From Planctomycetota bacterium (GTDB lineage: Bacteria > Planctomycetota > UBA8742 > UBA2392), in the NCBI GenBank assembly GCA_020845475.1, contig JADLFN010000016.1, forward strand, positions 62,001 to 126,000: 64,000 nucleotides of DNA, written 5' to 3'. Below, piece by piece: positions 28,993 through 36,437 of this stretch. The notes under the pieces were generated by a model. The model did no database searches, was not told the origin of the DNA, and saw only the letters and a list, made by a program, of their open reading frames with translations. Positions within the stretch are counted from its first letter, which is position 1. Each line of letters opens with the position of its first letter. The position numbers and the translations under genes are program-made.

Positions 28993-29385
28993 ATGAAACT
29001 CACCATCGTCGCCAAGCACGAGCGCATCACGGACACCGTCAAGGAGTACGCGCAGGACAAGATTGACCGGCTTGACCACTTCTTTGACCGCATCAACAGC
29101 ATTCACGTTACGCTCGACAAACAAGGTGGTTCGAACCGCTGCGAAATCGAAATCGCGGCCGCGCGCGGCGGCCACCACTTTGTGGCCTCAGTGACCAACG
29201 ACGACGACTTGCGCGCCGCCATTGACCTGTGCGTGGACAAGTCAGAGCGCCAGCTCAAGAAACTGAAGGAAAAGATCCGCAGCCACAAGGGCGAAAAGAA
29301 CCGCAAGAAGCTGGGCCGCGACGTCAAGCGCCGCACCCAGATCATCCCCAAGGAAGAGACCTACGAAGACGTAGTCAACGAGTAG
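28993..29385 (+). CDS. hpf: Ribosome hibernation-promoting factor, short form
   Basis: A 130-residue S30AE-family protein, KHERITDTVKEYAQDKIDRL at the start and CEIEIAAARGGHHFVAS in the middle, with a basic C-terminal extension (KLKEKIRSHKGEKNRKK). It binds the small subunit and shuts down translation in slow growth. The long-form C-terminal dimerisation domain is absent. AGGAACG eight bases before the ATG fits the ribosome-binding site. It is followed three bases later by yvcK. Confidence 0.93.
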   Translation: MKLTIVAKHERITDTVKEYAQDKIDRLDHFFDRINSIHVTLDKQGGSNRCEIEIAAARGGHHFVASVTNDDDLRAAIDLCVDKSERQLKKLKEKIRSHKGEKNRKKLGRDVKRRTQIIPKEETYEDVVNE

Positions 29386-29388
29386 CGC

Positions 29389-30375
29389 ATGGCGTTGTTC
29401 CCGCGACTGTTCCGGCGTTCGCCCAGCATCGTCGCCATCGGCGGCGGAACGGGCGCGTCGGGACTTTTGCGCGGCCTCAAAGAACACACCGACAAACTCA
29501 CCGCAATCGTGACCGTGGCTGACGACGGCGGCAGCTCGGGCCGGTTCCGCAAGGAATTCGGCATGTTGCCGCCGGGCGACATCCGCTCCTGCCTGGCGGC
29601 ACTCTCCGAGTCTCCGCTGCTGGAAAAACTGCTGCAGCACCGCTTTGACGAAGGCGAGCTCAAGGGCCACGCTTTTGGCAACATTTTCCTTGCGGCACTC
29701 ACCCAGGTCACGGGCGATTTTGCGTCGGCCGTCAAAGAGGCCAACCGCGTGCTTTCCGTGCGCGGCCGTGTGCTGCCGGCCACGAACGTGAAAATCTCGC
29801 TCGTGGCCGAGCACGCCGACGGCACCAAAACCACCGGTGAATCGCTCGTGGGGAAGGTAGAAAAACCCGTGACGCGCCTGAGCATCCGTCCCAGCGACGT
29901 CAAGGCCGCGCCCGAGGTGGTGGACGCCATCCTGGGCGCCGACCTTGTGGTGCTGGGCCCCGGCTCGCTGTACACGAGCGTGATCCCGAATCTTTTGATC
30001 GGCGATGTGCTTGAGGCATTGCGCAACTCCCATGCGGTGGTGGGCTATGTGTGCAACGTGATGACGCAGCGGGGCGAGACTTCAGGTTTCTCGGCCTCGC
30101 GCCATGTTCGCGCGATCCTGGAACACTCTACGCACGACCTGCTGGATTTCGTGCTCGTCAGCACCAGCTCCATTCCGGCCAAGCTGCTGGCCACCTACGC
30201 CGCCGAGGGCAGCGTACCCGTGGCCGCGGATATGGCCGAGCTTTCCAAGTTTGCGGGCGTGCGCATTATTGCGGCGGAGCTTGCGGCAACGGACAATCTG
30301 GTTCGGCATGATTCGGCGAGGCTGGCCGAGGTGCTGCTGGACACGTACCGGGAGTTTTCAAAAGTGCGTTCGTAG
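29389..30375 (+). CDS. yvcK: YvcK/CofD-like gluconeogenesis factor
   Basis: A 328-residue member of the YvcK (MgfK) family: IVAIGGGTGASGLLRGLKEH (about residues 14-33), VTVADDGGSSGRFR (about 42-55), LPPGDIRSC and VLGPGSLYTSVIPNLL are diagnostic. In Bacillus the protein binds UDP-sugars and supports cell-wall growth on gluconeogenic carbon. The reading frame begins three bases after hpf. Its pairing here with hpf and ptsH resembles the regulatory gene order of other phyla. Confidence 0.93.
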   Translation: MALFPRLFRRSPSIVAIGGGTGASGLLRGLKEHTDKLTAIVTVADDGGSSGRFRKEFGMLPPGDIRSCLAALSESPLLEKLLQHRFDEGELKGHAFGNIFLAALTQVTGDFASAVKEANRVLSVRGRVLPATNVKISLVAEHADGTKTTGESLVGKVEKPVTRLSIRPSDVKAAPEVVDAILGADLVVLGPGSLYTSVIPNLLIGDVLEALRNSHAVVGYVCNVMTQRGETSGFSASRHVRAILEHSTHDLLDFVLVSTSSIPAKLLATYAAEGSVPVAADMAELSKFAGVRIIAAELAATDNLVRHDSARLAEVLLDTYREFSKVRS

Positions 30376-30431
30376 TGCGTGCAAATTGCAGCGCCGCAAT
30401 CTAAAAGCTTCGCCACCCAAGAAGGCGGCAC

Positions 30432-30707
30432 ATGGCGGTCAAGGCGGAAGTCGAGTTGCTCAACCGGTACGGGCTGCACCAGCGCCCGGCCATGAAAGTC
30501 ATTGAAACCGCCGGCAAGTTCACATCCGAGGTTTATCTGGTCAAGGAAGACCAGCGCTGCAACGCCAAAAGCATCATTGACGTCATCATGCTGGCCGCCG
30601 AGAAAGGCACCAGGCTGACCGTTGAAGCCGAAGGCGGCGACGCCGAGGCCGCCGTCAAAGCCATCGTCGATCTTTTCGCGGCCAAGTTCAACCTGAACGA
30701 AGATTAG
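30432..30707 (+). CDS. ptsH: Phosphocarrier protein HPr
   Basis: A 91-residue phosphotransferase carrier with the active histidine H16 in GLHQRPA and the regulatory serine S47 in NAKSIIDV, the site used by HPr kinase in phyla that have it. It accepts phosphate from EI (ptsI, 30901-32652). No sugar-specific EII genes are in the window, so a regulatory PTS is likely. GAAGGCGGC lies before the ATG. Confidence 0.95.
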   Translation: MAVKAEVELLNRYGLHQRPAMKVIETAGKFTSEVYLVKEDQRCNAKSIIDVIMLAAEKGTRLTVEAEGGDAEAAVKAIVDLFAAKFNLNED

Positions 30708-30721
30708 CGGCCCCACGAGAC

Positions 30722-30840
30722 GCCACAGCGCAGAGATTCACAGGATAAGCAGGTTTTCAATACAACTGCAGGCCCTCGAACTTCGACTGGCTCAGCTTCC
30801 AGTATCCTGATTATCCTGTTCATCCCTGCGCCGTTGCGGT
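30722..30840. repeat. Long intergenic hairpin, 'CACAGGATAA' vocabulary
   Basis: Left arm 30722-30753 (AGCGCAGAGATTCACAGGAT and on) and right arm 30802-30830 (CCTGATTATCCTGTTCATCC and on) are close reverse complements. The hairpin fills the gap between ptsH and ptsI. Confidence 0.8.
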
Positions 30841-30900
30841 TGCTGCTACAAAAACCTGTCGTTGCTTTGCGCACGCGCCGCCTGCAAACTGCCGCCGCCT

Positions 30901-32652
30901 ATGGAAATCAAGATCGGTATTCCCGTTTCTCCCGGTGTGGCAATTGCGCCCGCGCTGGTGCTTGATTCGGAGTCGTTCCGCATACCCAAGCGCTTCATCC
31001 GCAAGGATGAAGTCGAGCAGGAGACCAAACGCTTTGAAGCCGCGCGCAAGAAAGCGCTCTCCGAGATTTCCGGCATCAAGGAAGGGATCCACTCCGTCGT
31101 GAAGGAGGAAGTGGCGAGCATCTTCGGCTCCCACATCATGATCCTCAACGACCCCAAGCTGCTGGAGGAAATCCGCGAGAAGATTTCCGCCAAACGCTAC
31201 ACGCCTGAATACGCCGTCTCGCGCGTGTTTCGCAAAGTCATCAAGGCCTTCCAGGAAATCCAGGACGCCTACTTTTCGCAGCGCGTGAACGATTTCTACG
31301 ACATTCAAAAACGCCTGCTGCGCAACCTGCTGGGCCAGAAGGCCGAGAATCTGAGCAAGCTCGACCGCAAAGTCGTGATCGTCGCGCACGATCTTTCGCC
31401 TTCACAGACTGCCACACTCGACAAATCCATGGTGGTCGGCTTTGCCACCGATGCCGGCGGCGCCACTTCGCACACCGCGATCCTGGCCAACGCGCTGGGC
31501 ATTCCCGCCGTTGTGGGGCTGGGCACGCTCTCGCAGGACATTTCCGGCGGCGACGTGGTTGTCATTGACGGCAAGTCCGGGCGCGTGATCGTCAACCCGG
31601 ACGACGAAACCCGCGAACGCTACGAAGAGCGCGTCAAGGGTTTTGAGGAGCGCGGCAAGAAACTCGCCGCCACCGCCGCCAAAGCCGAGCGCACCACCAA
31701 AGACGGCCAGCGCGTCACGTTGTATGCCAACGTGGAGTTCGACGAAGAGGTTGAATACAGCGTGAACATGGGCGCTGAGGGCGTGGGTCTGTTCCGCACT
31801 GAGTTCATCTACGCCAAATACGGCACGCACCCCTCCGAAGAACAGCACCTTGAGACCTACGCCAAAGCGCACAAGGCGCTTGGCGGCAAGGTGCTCACGC
31901 TGCGCACCATGGATTTCGGCGCAGACAAATACGCAGCCGAGGCCGGTCTGGACAAAGAAGATAACCCGTTTCTGGGCTGCCGCAGCATCCGGCTGAGTTT
32001 GCGTGAGCCGCGGCTGTTCACCACGCAGGTGCGCGCGATCCTGCGCGCGGGCCTGCTGGGCCCAACACGCATGATGCTGCCGATGATCTCGGGCATTGAG
32101 GAATTCCGCCAGGCGAAAGAGCTGATCGAGGGCGTGAAAGCCGACCTCACGCGCGAGGGCATCGATTTCCGCAAAGACATGCCCGTGGGCATGATGGTTG
32201 AAGTTCCTTCAGCGGCGATTGCCATCGACAGTTTCATCGAAGATGCGGCGTTCTTTTCAATCGGCACCAACGACCTCGTGCAATACACGATTGCCGTCGA
32301 TCGCAACAACCAGCACGTGGCCAACCTGTTCCGACATACGCACCCTGCGGTGCTGCGGCTGATCAAGGGCGTGATTGCCGCGGGTCGCGCGGCCAACAAA
32401 CCGGTGAGCGTATGCGGCGAAATGGCCAGCGAGGCGCGCTTTGCGCTGCTGCTGCTGGGTTTTGGCCTGCGCGAGTTCAGCGTCGGCCCGCAGAGTATCC
32501 CGGAACTGCGCACGATTCTCTCACGACTGACGGTGGCCGAGGCTGAGCAGCTCAGTGAGCAGGTGATGAAAATGGGCCACTGTGGCGATATCGACCGCGT
32601 GTTGCAGGACGCCGAAGAGAAGTTCCTTCCGCGCGCCGAGTTCGGGGAGTGA
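30901..32652 (+). CDS. ptsI: PTS enzyme I (phosphoenolpyruvate-protein phosphotransferase)
   Basis: A 583-residue enzyme moving phosphate from PEP to HPr. Active histidine H191 lies in GGATSHTAILA; the PEP-binding half shows EGVGLFRTEFIY, FRTMDFGADK-like (LRTMDFGADKY), MVEVPSAA and the C-terminal SVCGEMASE with reactive cysteine. The start MEIKIGIPVSPG (30901) is chosen by homology; an upstream in-frame ATG at 30862 adds 13 unrelated residues. No clear ribosome-binding site precedes it. Confidence 0.95.
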   Translation: MEIKIGIPVSPGVAIAPALVLDSESFRIPKRFIRKDEVEQETKRFEAARKKALSEISGIKEGIHSVVKEEVASIFGSHIMILNDPKLLEEIREKISAKRYTPEYAVSRVFRKVIKAFQEIQDAYFSQRVNDFYDIQKRLLRNLLGQKAENLSKLDRKVVIVAHDLSPSQTATLDKSMVVGFATDAGGATSHTAILANALGIPAVVGLGTLSQDISGGDVVVIDGKSGRVIVNPDDETRERYEERVKGFEERGKKLAATAAKAERTTKDGQRVTLYANVEFDEEVEYSVNMGAEGVGLFRTEFIYAKYGTHPSEEQHLETYAKAHKALGGKVLTLRTMDFGADKYAAEAGLDKEDNPFLGCRSIRLSLREPRLFTTQVRAILRAGLLGPTRMMLPMISGIEEFRQAKELIEGVKADLTREGIDFRKDMPVGMMVEVPSAAIAIDSFIEDAAFFSIGTNDLVQYTIAVDRNNQHVANLFRHTHPAVLRLIKGVIAAGRAANKPVSVCGEMASEARFALLLLGFGLREFSVGPQSIPELRTILSRLTVAEAEQLSEQVMKMGHCGDIDRVLQDAEEKFLPRAEFGE

Positions 32653-32701
32653 CATGCCATTGGCAGAAGCGACTCATTGTGAATGGTGAGGCGGTGGGCA
32701 G

Positions 32702-32730
32702 TGTCAACGTTAACGTCGCCGCGATATAAT
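32702..32730 (+). promoter_or_regulatory. Promoter of the HEPN gene pair
   Basis: TGTCAA (32702-32707) and a consensus TATAAT (32725-32730) with 17 bases between them, 20 bases before the ATG at 32751; GGAG lies between the two. Confidence 0.55.
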
Positions 32731-32750
32731 GCCCTGTACTGGAGCTCGCC

Positions 32751-33206
32751 ATGAGTCAAATGAAGGAACTAATGAAGTTGCTCGAACTGGGCAAAGAGCG
32801 AACCAAGGAAGCTGACGCAGAACTTAGAAGTTGGCTTGCCTCACTCGATTTCTTGATGAAGCGTGTTCGCACCTGGTTGAAAGAAGCGGAGGCGAAGGGG
32901 CTACTCGAGATTGTGGATGAGAAAATTCCGATGAACGACGCGAAGCTGGGAGACTTTGAAGTGCCCGGCCTGAATATCAAGCTTGCTCGAGGGACAATTT
33001 GGGTGCGCCCCATTGGGCGCCGCACTCCTGTTGGAGAAGGACGAGTTGATATCTGGAACGCCAATGCCGCGGTTACCTTGGTCCGATTCCTCGATCGTGA
33101 CTCGGTTCAATGGTATGTGGCGAACGAATCCCTCCATGACAAGGACTGGCAGCCCATCAATGAAGAGTCTTTCGCTTCAATTCTGAAGTCGTTGATTCAG
33201 CCATGA
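32751..33206 (+). CDS. Hypothetical partner of a HEPN-like protein
   Basis: A 151-residue protein with an N-terminal charged coiled coil of about 55 residues (KERTKEADAELRSWLASLDF) and a C-terminal beta-rich domain (GTIWVRPIGRRTPVGEGRVD). It overlaps the next gene by four bases (ATGA), which implies translational coupling. GGAG lies seven bases before the ATG. GC content is below that of the PTS genes. It may be the antitoxin of a toxin-antitoxin-like pair; no family is recognised, so that is inference from arrangement. Confidence 0.55.
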   Translation: MSQMKELMKLLELGKERTKEADAELRSWLASLDFLMKRVRTWLKEAEAKGLLEIVDEKIPMNDAKLGDFEVPGLNIKLARGTIWVRPIGRRTPVGEGRVDIWNANAAVTLVRFLDRDSVQWYVANESLHDKDWQPINEESFASILKSLIQP

Positions 33207-33688
33207 GCCCGTTCGATTTTCCCCGTGAAAACCGGCCGCAAAGTATCGTTGACGCCTTCCGGTCGTTGCGCGATGCCCTGTTTAAGGCAGTCAATCCCGA
33301 GCGACCGAATGAGGGCCAAGTTCGAGAGTTGAACCGGAGTTTCTTCCTTGCCACATTTGCGGGAATGGAAGGATTGCTCAGACACGACATGGAACGTCGT
33401 TTGGTCTCTGATGATCGCGACCTGATTACCGACCGTTTGAAGGCACTTCGCAAAAAGACCTCTTCCACGGATTACGTTTCGCTGGAGGACATCCTCAAGG
33501 AATGGAAGGAAGCGACAGGCAAAGGTGAAGTGATTGGAGGTTTTGCTCAACATAAATCGGTTCGGGACTGGCTGGCACATGGTCGATGCGGCCCGCTTCC
33601 TAACAACAGCCGGGTTGCGCCAGAACGCCTCCTTGACGACCTCCTGAGGATTCGCGCATTGCTTCCACAATGGCCGTCTCCTTCATAA
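33203..33688 (+). CDS. HEPN-like helical protein, candidate toxin
   Basis: A 161-residue all-helical protein. VRDWLAHGR (R121 to H126) matches the R-x4-H ribonuclease motif of HEPN domains, placed near the C-terminus on a helix as in the family. The N-terminal part has FFLATFAGMEGLLRHDMERR. The gene overlaps its partner by four bases. Toxin, RNA-cleaving or Abi-like function is inferred from the motif and operon form; no direct match was made. Confidence 0.55.
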   Translation: MSPFDFPRENRPQSIVDAFRSLRDALFKAVNPERPNEGQVRELNRSFFLATFAGMEGLLRHDMERRLVSDDRDLITDRLKALRKKTSSTDYVSLEDILKEWKEATGKGEVIGGFAQHKSVRDWLAHGRCGPLPNNSRVAPERLLDDLLRIRALLPQWPSPS

Positions 33689-33709
33689 CACATCTCACGG
33701 GGCGTACCT

Positions 33710-34291
33710 ATGGCCACGGAGTTCACCGTCGTCCGCATCGAGCAGCAGTTCGAAATCGCGGCGCCCATCGCGAAGGTCTGGGATGCCCTGGTCAAACAGA
33801 CTCCCAAGTGGTGGCCACGCGATTTTTGCACGAACCCAAAAGTGAAAGCGTTTTACATCGAGCCGAAGATCGGCGGCCGCGCCTATGAAGACTGGGGCAA
33901 GGGCGAGGGTCACCAGTGGTATTCGGTGATCGGCGTGGAATCGCCAAGTTACCTGTGCATGCTCGGCCAGCTCAGCCCGCAATACGGCGGGCCGGCCACA
34001 ACGATGCTGACGCTGCGCCTGGCGGACAAAGACAAGAAAAGCACCACGCTGTCATTGAGCGATTGCGTGTTCGGCAGGGCCGACGATTCGCTGCGCCAGT
34101 CGATTGATGGCGGCTGGCGCGTGCTGTTTGGCGCCTTCAAGAAATTCTGCGAAGGCGGCAAAGAGCGCGAGCCCAAAGTTGAGTTGCGCGAAAAACCACC
34201 CGCGGCTACGGAAGTCAGCCCGCTGATGGAAAAGATTGAAGCGAAAATCGCGGCCAAACGCGCCAAGGGCAAGAAGAAGAAACGCAGATAA
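33710..34291 (+). CDS. SRPBCC/AHSA1-domain protein
   Basis: A 193-residue protein with the START-like fold signature FEIAAPIAKVWDALVK at the start, the GGRAYEDWGKGEGHQWYSV strand pair typical of AHSA1 homologues, and a C-terminal tail of about 45 residues ending in KRAKGKKKKRR. Such proteins bind small hydrophobic ligands or assist chaperones; the ligand is unknown. It ends 10 bases before a hairpin repeat. Confidence 0.8.
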   Translation: MATEFTVVRIEQQFEIAAPIAKVWDALVKQTPKWWPRDFCTNPKVKAFYIEPKIGGRAYEDWGKGEGHQWYSVIGVESPSYLCMLGQLSPQYGGPATTMLTLRLADKDKKSTTLSLSDCVFGRADDSLRQSIDGGWRVLFGAFKKFCEGGKEREPKVELREKPPAATEVSPLMEKIEAKIAAKRAKGKKKKRR

Positions 34292-34301
34292 TACAGTTCG
34301 A

Positions 34302-34382
34302 AATTCTGAATGCTGAGTTCTGAATGGAACGCTCCTGCCGGCGGGGCGTACATTCAGATTTCAGAACTCAGAATTCAGCATT
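34302..34382. repeat. Long intergenic hairpin, 'GAATTCTGAATG' vocabulary (copy 1)
   Basis: Left arm 34302-34326 (AATTCTGAATGCTGAGTTCT and on) and right arm 34351-34382 (CATTCAGATTTCAGAACTCA and on) are imperfect reverse complements. The same words recur at 35178-35257 and 53156-53233. Confidence 0.85.
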
Positions 34383-34386
34383 GCTG

Positions 34387-35172
34387 TCAGCGCGCCACCG
34401 TCCACAATTGCTCGCCTCCGTGCGCAAATGGCTGACCTGCAAAGCCGCCTTCGAGCTTGATGACTTTCAGGCCGCACAGCTCGAACAGGTGTTCCATCTC
34501 GAAGCGATAGAACCAGCGCAACGTGAGCGTGTGCAGGCGGCGCGAAATCGAGTTGCCTGCGGAGTCAAAACGCTCAAGCACCCATTCCTCGCGCATGACC
34601 TGCCTCTCGGGCGAAAGCGAGCGCGAGATCCAGACAATGGCTTTGCCGCCCTCCACTTCTTCGACCACGGTCTTGATCACAGGCCCTGGCAGGCCCGGCT
34701 GCATCTGATTGGCGATGATGCGCAGGTTCGGGTCGAAGATATCGATCACCAAGCGGCCTTGACGCGTCAAGTGCTCGCGGCAGCATTCCAGGCAGGCGCG
34801 CTGGTCCTTGACTTCGAGCAAATGCTGGAAGGCACGGAACGGAATCACGATCAGCGGGAATTTCTCGCCAAGCTCAAAGCGCCGCATGTTGCCCTTGAGC
34901 AGCTCAAGCCGCGCCTGTGTTGACGCGTCAAGAGCCGAAGCTTTCTCGCGCGCGACATCGAGCATTGCGGGCACGAGATCGAGCCCCGTCACCCGCGCAC
35001 CCGTTTTCAGCATGGGAAGCGTCACGCGGCCCGTGCCGCAGGCCAGCTCCAGCACACGCCCGGCCTTTTTCGCGAGCTTCGAAAAGTACTCAACATCGCC
35101 GGGCACGCCGTGGCCCGAAATCAGGTCATAATCTTTGCCGGCCAGATAGAACTCGTGGGCGTTGCCAGCCAT
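34387..35172 (-). CDS. SAM-dependent methyltransferase
   Basis: A 261-residue class I methyltransferase with motif I VLELACGTGRVTLPML (about residues 38-53), motif II-like VTGLDLVPAMLDVARE and a later RLVIDIFDPNLR strand. The substrate cannot be told. The start MAGNAHEFYLAGKDYD (35172) is chosen because the earlier in-frame part is encoded by the repeat. The gene is bracketed on both sides by hairpins of the same vocabulary, and contains two copies of the TTGACGCGTCAA palindrome. Confidence 0.85.
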   Translation of the reverse strand: MAGNAHEFYLAGKDYDLISGHGVPGDVEYFSKLAKKAGRVLELACGTGRVTLPMLKTGARVTGLDLVPAMLDVAREKASALDASTQARLELLKGNMRRFELGEKFPLIVIPFRAFQHLLEVKDQRACLECCREHLTRQGRLVIDIFDPNLRIIANQMQPGLPGPVIKTVVEEVEGGKAIVWISRSLSPERQVMREEWVLERFDSAGNSISRRLHTLTLRWFYRFEMEHLFELCGLKVIKLEGGFAGQPFAHGGEQLWTVAR

Positions 35173-35177
35173 AGAGA

Positions 35178-35257
35178 CAATGCTGAATTCTGAATGCTGA
35201 GTTCTGAATGACCTGCCTTGAACCAATTCAGAATTCAGAACTCAGAATTCAGAATTG
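35178..35257. repeat. Long intergenic hairpin, 'GAATTCTGAATG' vocabulary (copy 2)
   Basis: Left arm 35178-35210 and right arm 35226-35257; the right arm reads ATTCAGAATTCAGAACTCAG and on. It separates the methyltransferase gene from birA, both on the minus strand. Confidence 0.88.
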
Positions 35258-35262
35258 CCGTC

Positions 35263-36288
35263 CTACGCTTCGCGCACGAGGCTTACCGTCTCGGCCGCGA
35301 ACAGCCTTGTTTCTTTGCCGCCCTCGAGCCGCAGTGTGATGCCCTTGGCCGGATCAACTTCAACCACCGTGCCGATGAACTCTTTTTCGCCCTGGCTGAG
35401 TTTCACCTTCTTGCCGCCCATAGGCACGAACTCGGCCCAGGCGCGCGCGACCTTGTCGAACTTCTTCTTGTGGATCAGGCGGTAAACGGTGTCGAGGTAA
35501 AACAGCAGCGGCCGGATTACGCGCACGCGGTTCACGGGCTGTGCCCCCGGTCGTTCGGCCCGCAGGCTCGTGGCAATGCCCTGCAGTTCCCCGGGGAAAT
35601 CCTGCGCGGTCTGGTTCACGTTCAGGCCGATGCCCATGACAAACGTGTTGGGCTGGTTGCTTCTCGTTTCAACCAGCACGCCTGAAACTTTGCGCCCGCG
35701 CACCATCACGTCGTTGGGCCATTTGATTTCGCTGGGCAGATGAATGAACTGCTGCAGCATGTTGGCAATCGCCAGGCTGGCCGTCGCCGTCAGGATCGCC
35801 AGCTTGTCCGGCGGCAGTTGCACTTTGAGAATCACGCTCATCCAGATGCCCTGGCCCGGAGCGCTGTGCCAGGCGCGACCCATGCGGCCTTTGCCGGCAC
35901 TCTGGGACTCGGCAAGGACGACCGTGCCGTCGGCCAGCGAGGGTTCCTGTTCGATCAGCTTCCACGCCGTTTCGTTGGTGCTTTCCACTTCGTCGAAGAT
36001 GCGCATGGTCTTGCCGATGCGCTCCGTGTTCATGTCTTCACGGATCTCGTGTTCCAGCAGCCGGTCGGGAATGTCGATCAGCTTCACCCCCAGGTAGGGA
36101 TGAAACTCGATGTTGTAGCCCGCGGCAATCAGCGCCTCGATGTCTCGGAACAACGCGTCGTTGCTCAGTTTGGCCTTCGTTGCAACCTTGGCCTTTTTCT
36201 TGTCGCCGCCGACCAGGGCTTCTTCCACATCGGCCACGCCGACGAAATCGCTTTGCTTCTTGAGGTAGGCCACGAGGTCGAGGTTCAT
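35263..36288 (-). CDS. birA: Biotin-[acetyl-CoA-carboxylase] ligase BirA, with N-terminal extension
   Basis: A 341-residue enzyme that attaches biotin to carboxylases. Core motifs: ESTNETAWKL, the biotinyl-AMP loop SAGKGRMGRAWHSAPGQGIW (about residues 129-148), IKWPNDVMVRGRKVSGVLVE and a C-terminal SH3-like domain. The N-terminal 100 residues look like a winged-helix DNA-binding part (LSNDALFRDIEALIAAGYNI), so it may also act as a biotin repressor. The Lys-rich segment near residue 32 (GGDKKKAKVATKAK) is an unusual insertion in that region. It diverges from mnmG. Confidence 0.92.
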   Translation of the reverse strand: MNLDLVAYLKKQSDFVGVADVEEALVGGDKKKAKVATKAKLSNDALFRDIEALIAAGYNIEFHPYLGVKLIDIPDRLLEHEIREDMNTERIGKTMRIFDEVESTNETAWKLIEQEPSLADGTVVLAESQSAGKGRMGRAWHSAPGQGIWMSVILKVQLPPDKLAILTATASLAIANMLQQFIHLPSEIKWPNDVMVRGRKVSGVLVETRSNQPNTFVMGIGLNVNQTAQDFPGELQGIATSLRAERPGAQPVNRVRVIRPLLFYLDTVYRLIHKKKFDKVARAWAEFVPMGGKKVKLSQGEKEFIGTVVEVDPAKGITLRLEGGKETRLFAAETVSLVREA

Positions 36289-36351
36289 TGGGCGGAAGTG
36301 TAGTGGCTTCGTTTTTTAGCGCAAGCGCAACGAAAGGCGCTGGTTGCCGGT

Positions 36352-36390
36352 TTGCGATTTTCGATTGCCGATTTTCGATTTTCGATTGGC
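36352..36390. repeat. Tandem 'GATTTTCGATT' repeat in the birA-mnmG gap
   Basis: The words CGATTTTCGATT recur three to four times (TTGCGATTTTCGATTGCCGA and on). It lies between the divergent starts of birA (36288) and mnmG (36438). Reading mnmG from an ATG at 36288 would translate this repeat, so that start is rejected. Confidence 0.8.
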
Positions 36391-36437
36391 GCTGCCGCGC
36401 CGCTGCTGTTCCGCCGTCCAGTGGTAAACTCCGAACC

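Noticed and set aside
34324-34923. Plus-strand frame of 199 codons opposite the methyltransferase
   Set aside because: The minus-strand product has clear methyltransferase motifs; this frame begins in a hairpin repeat and has no recognisable content.
36288-36437. Upstream start for mnmG
   Set aside because: It would translate the GATTTTCGATT repeat into RFSIFDW-like residues and lies on top of the birA start; the FAD fold begins right after the ATG at 36438.
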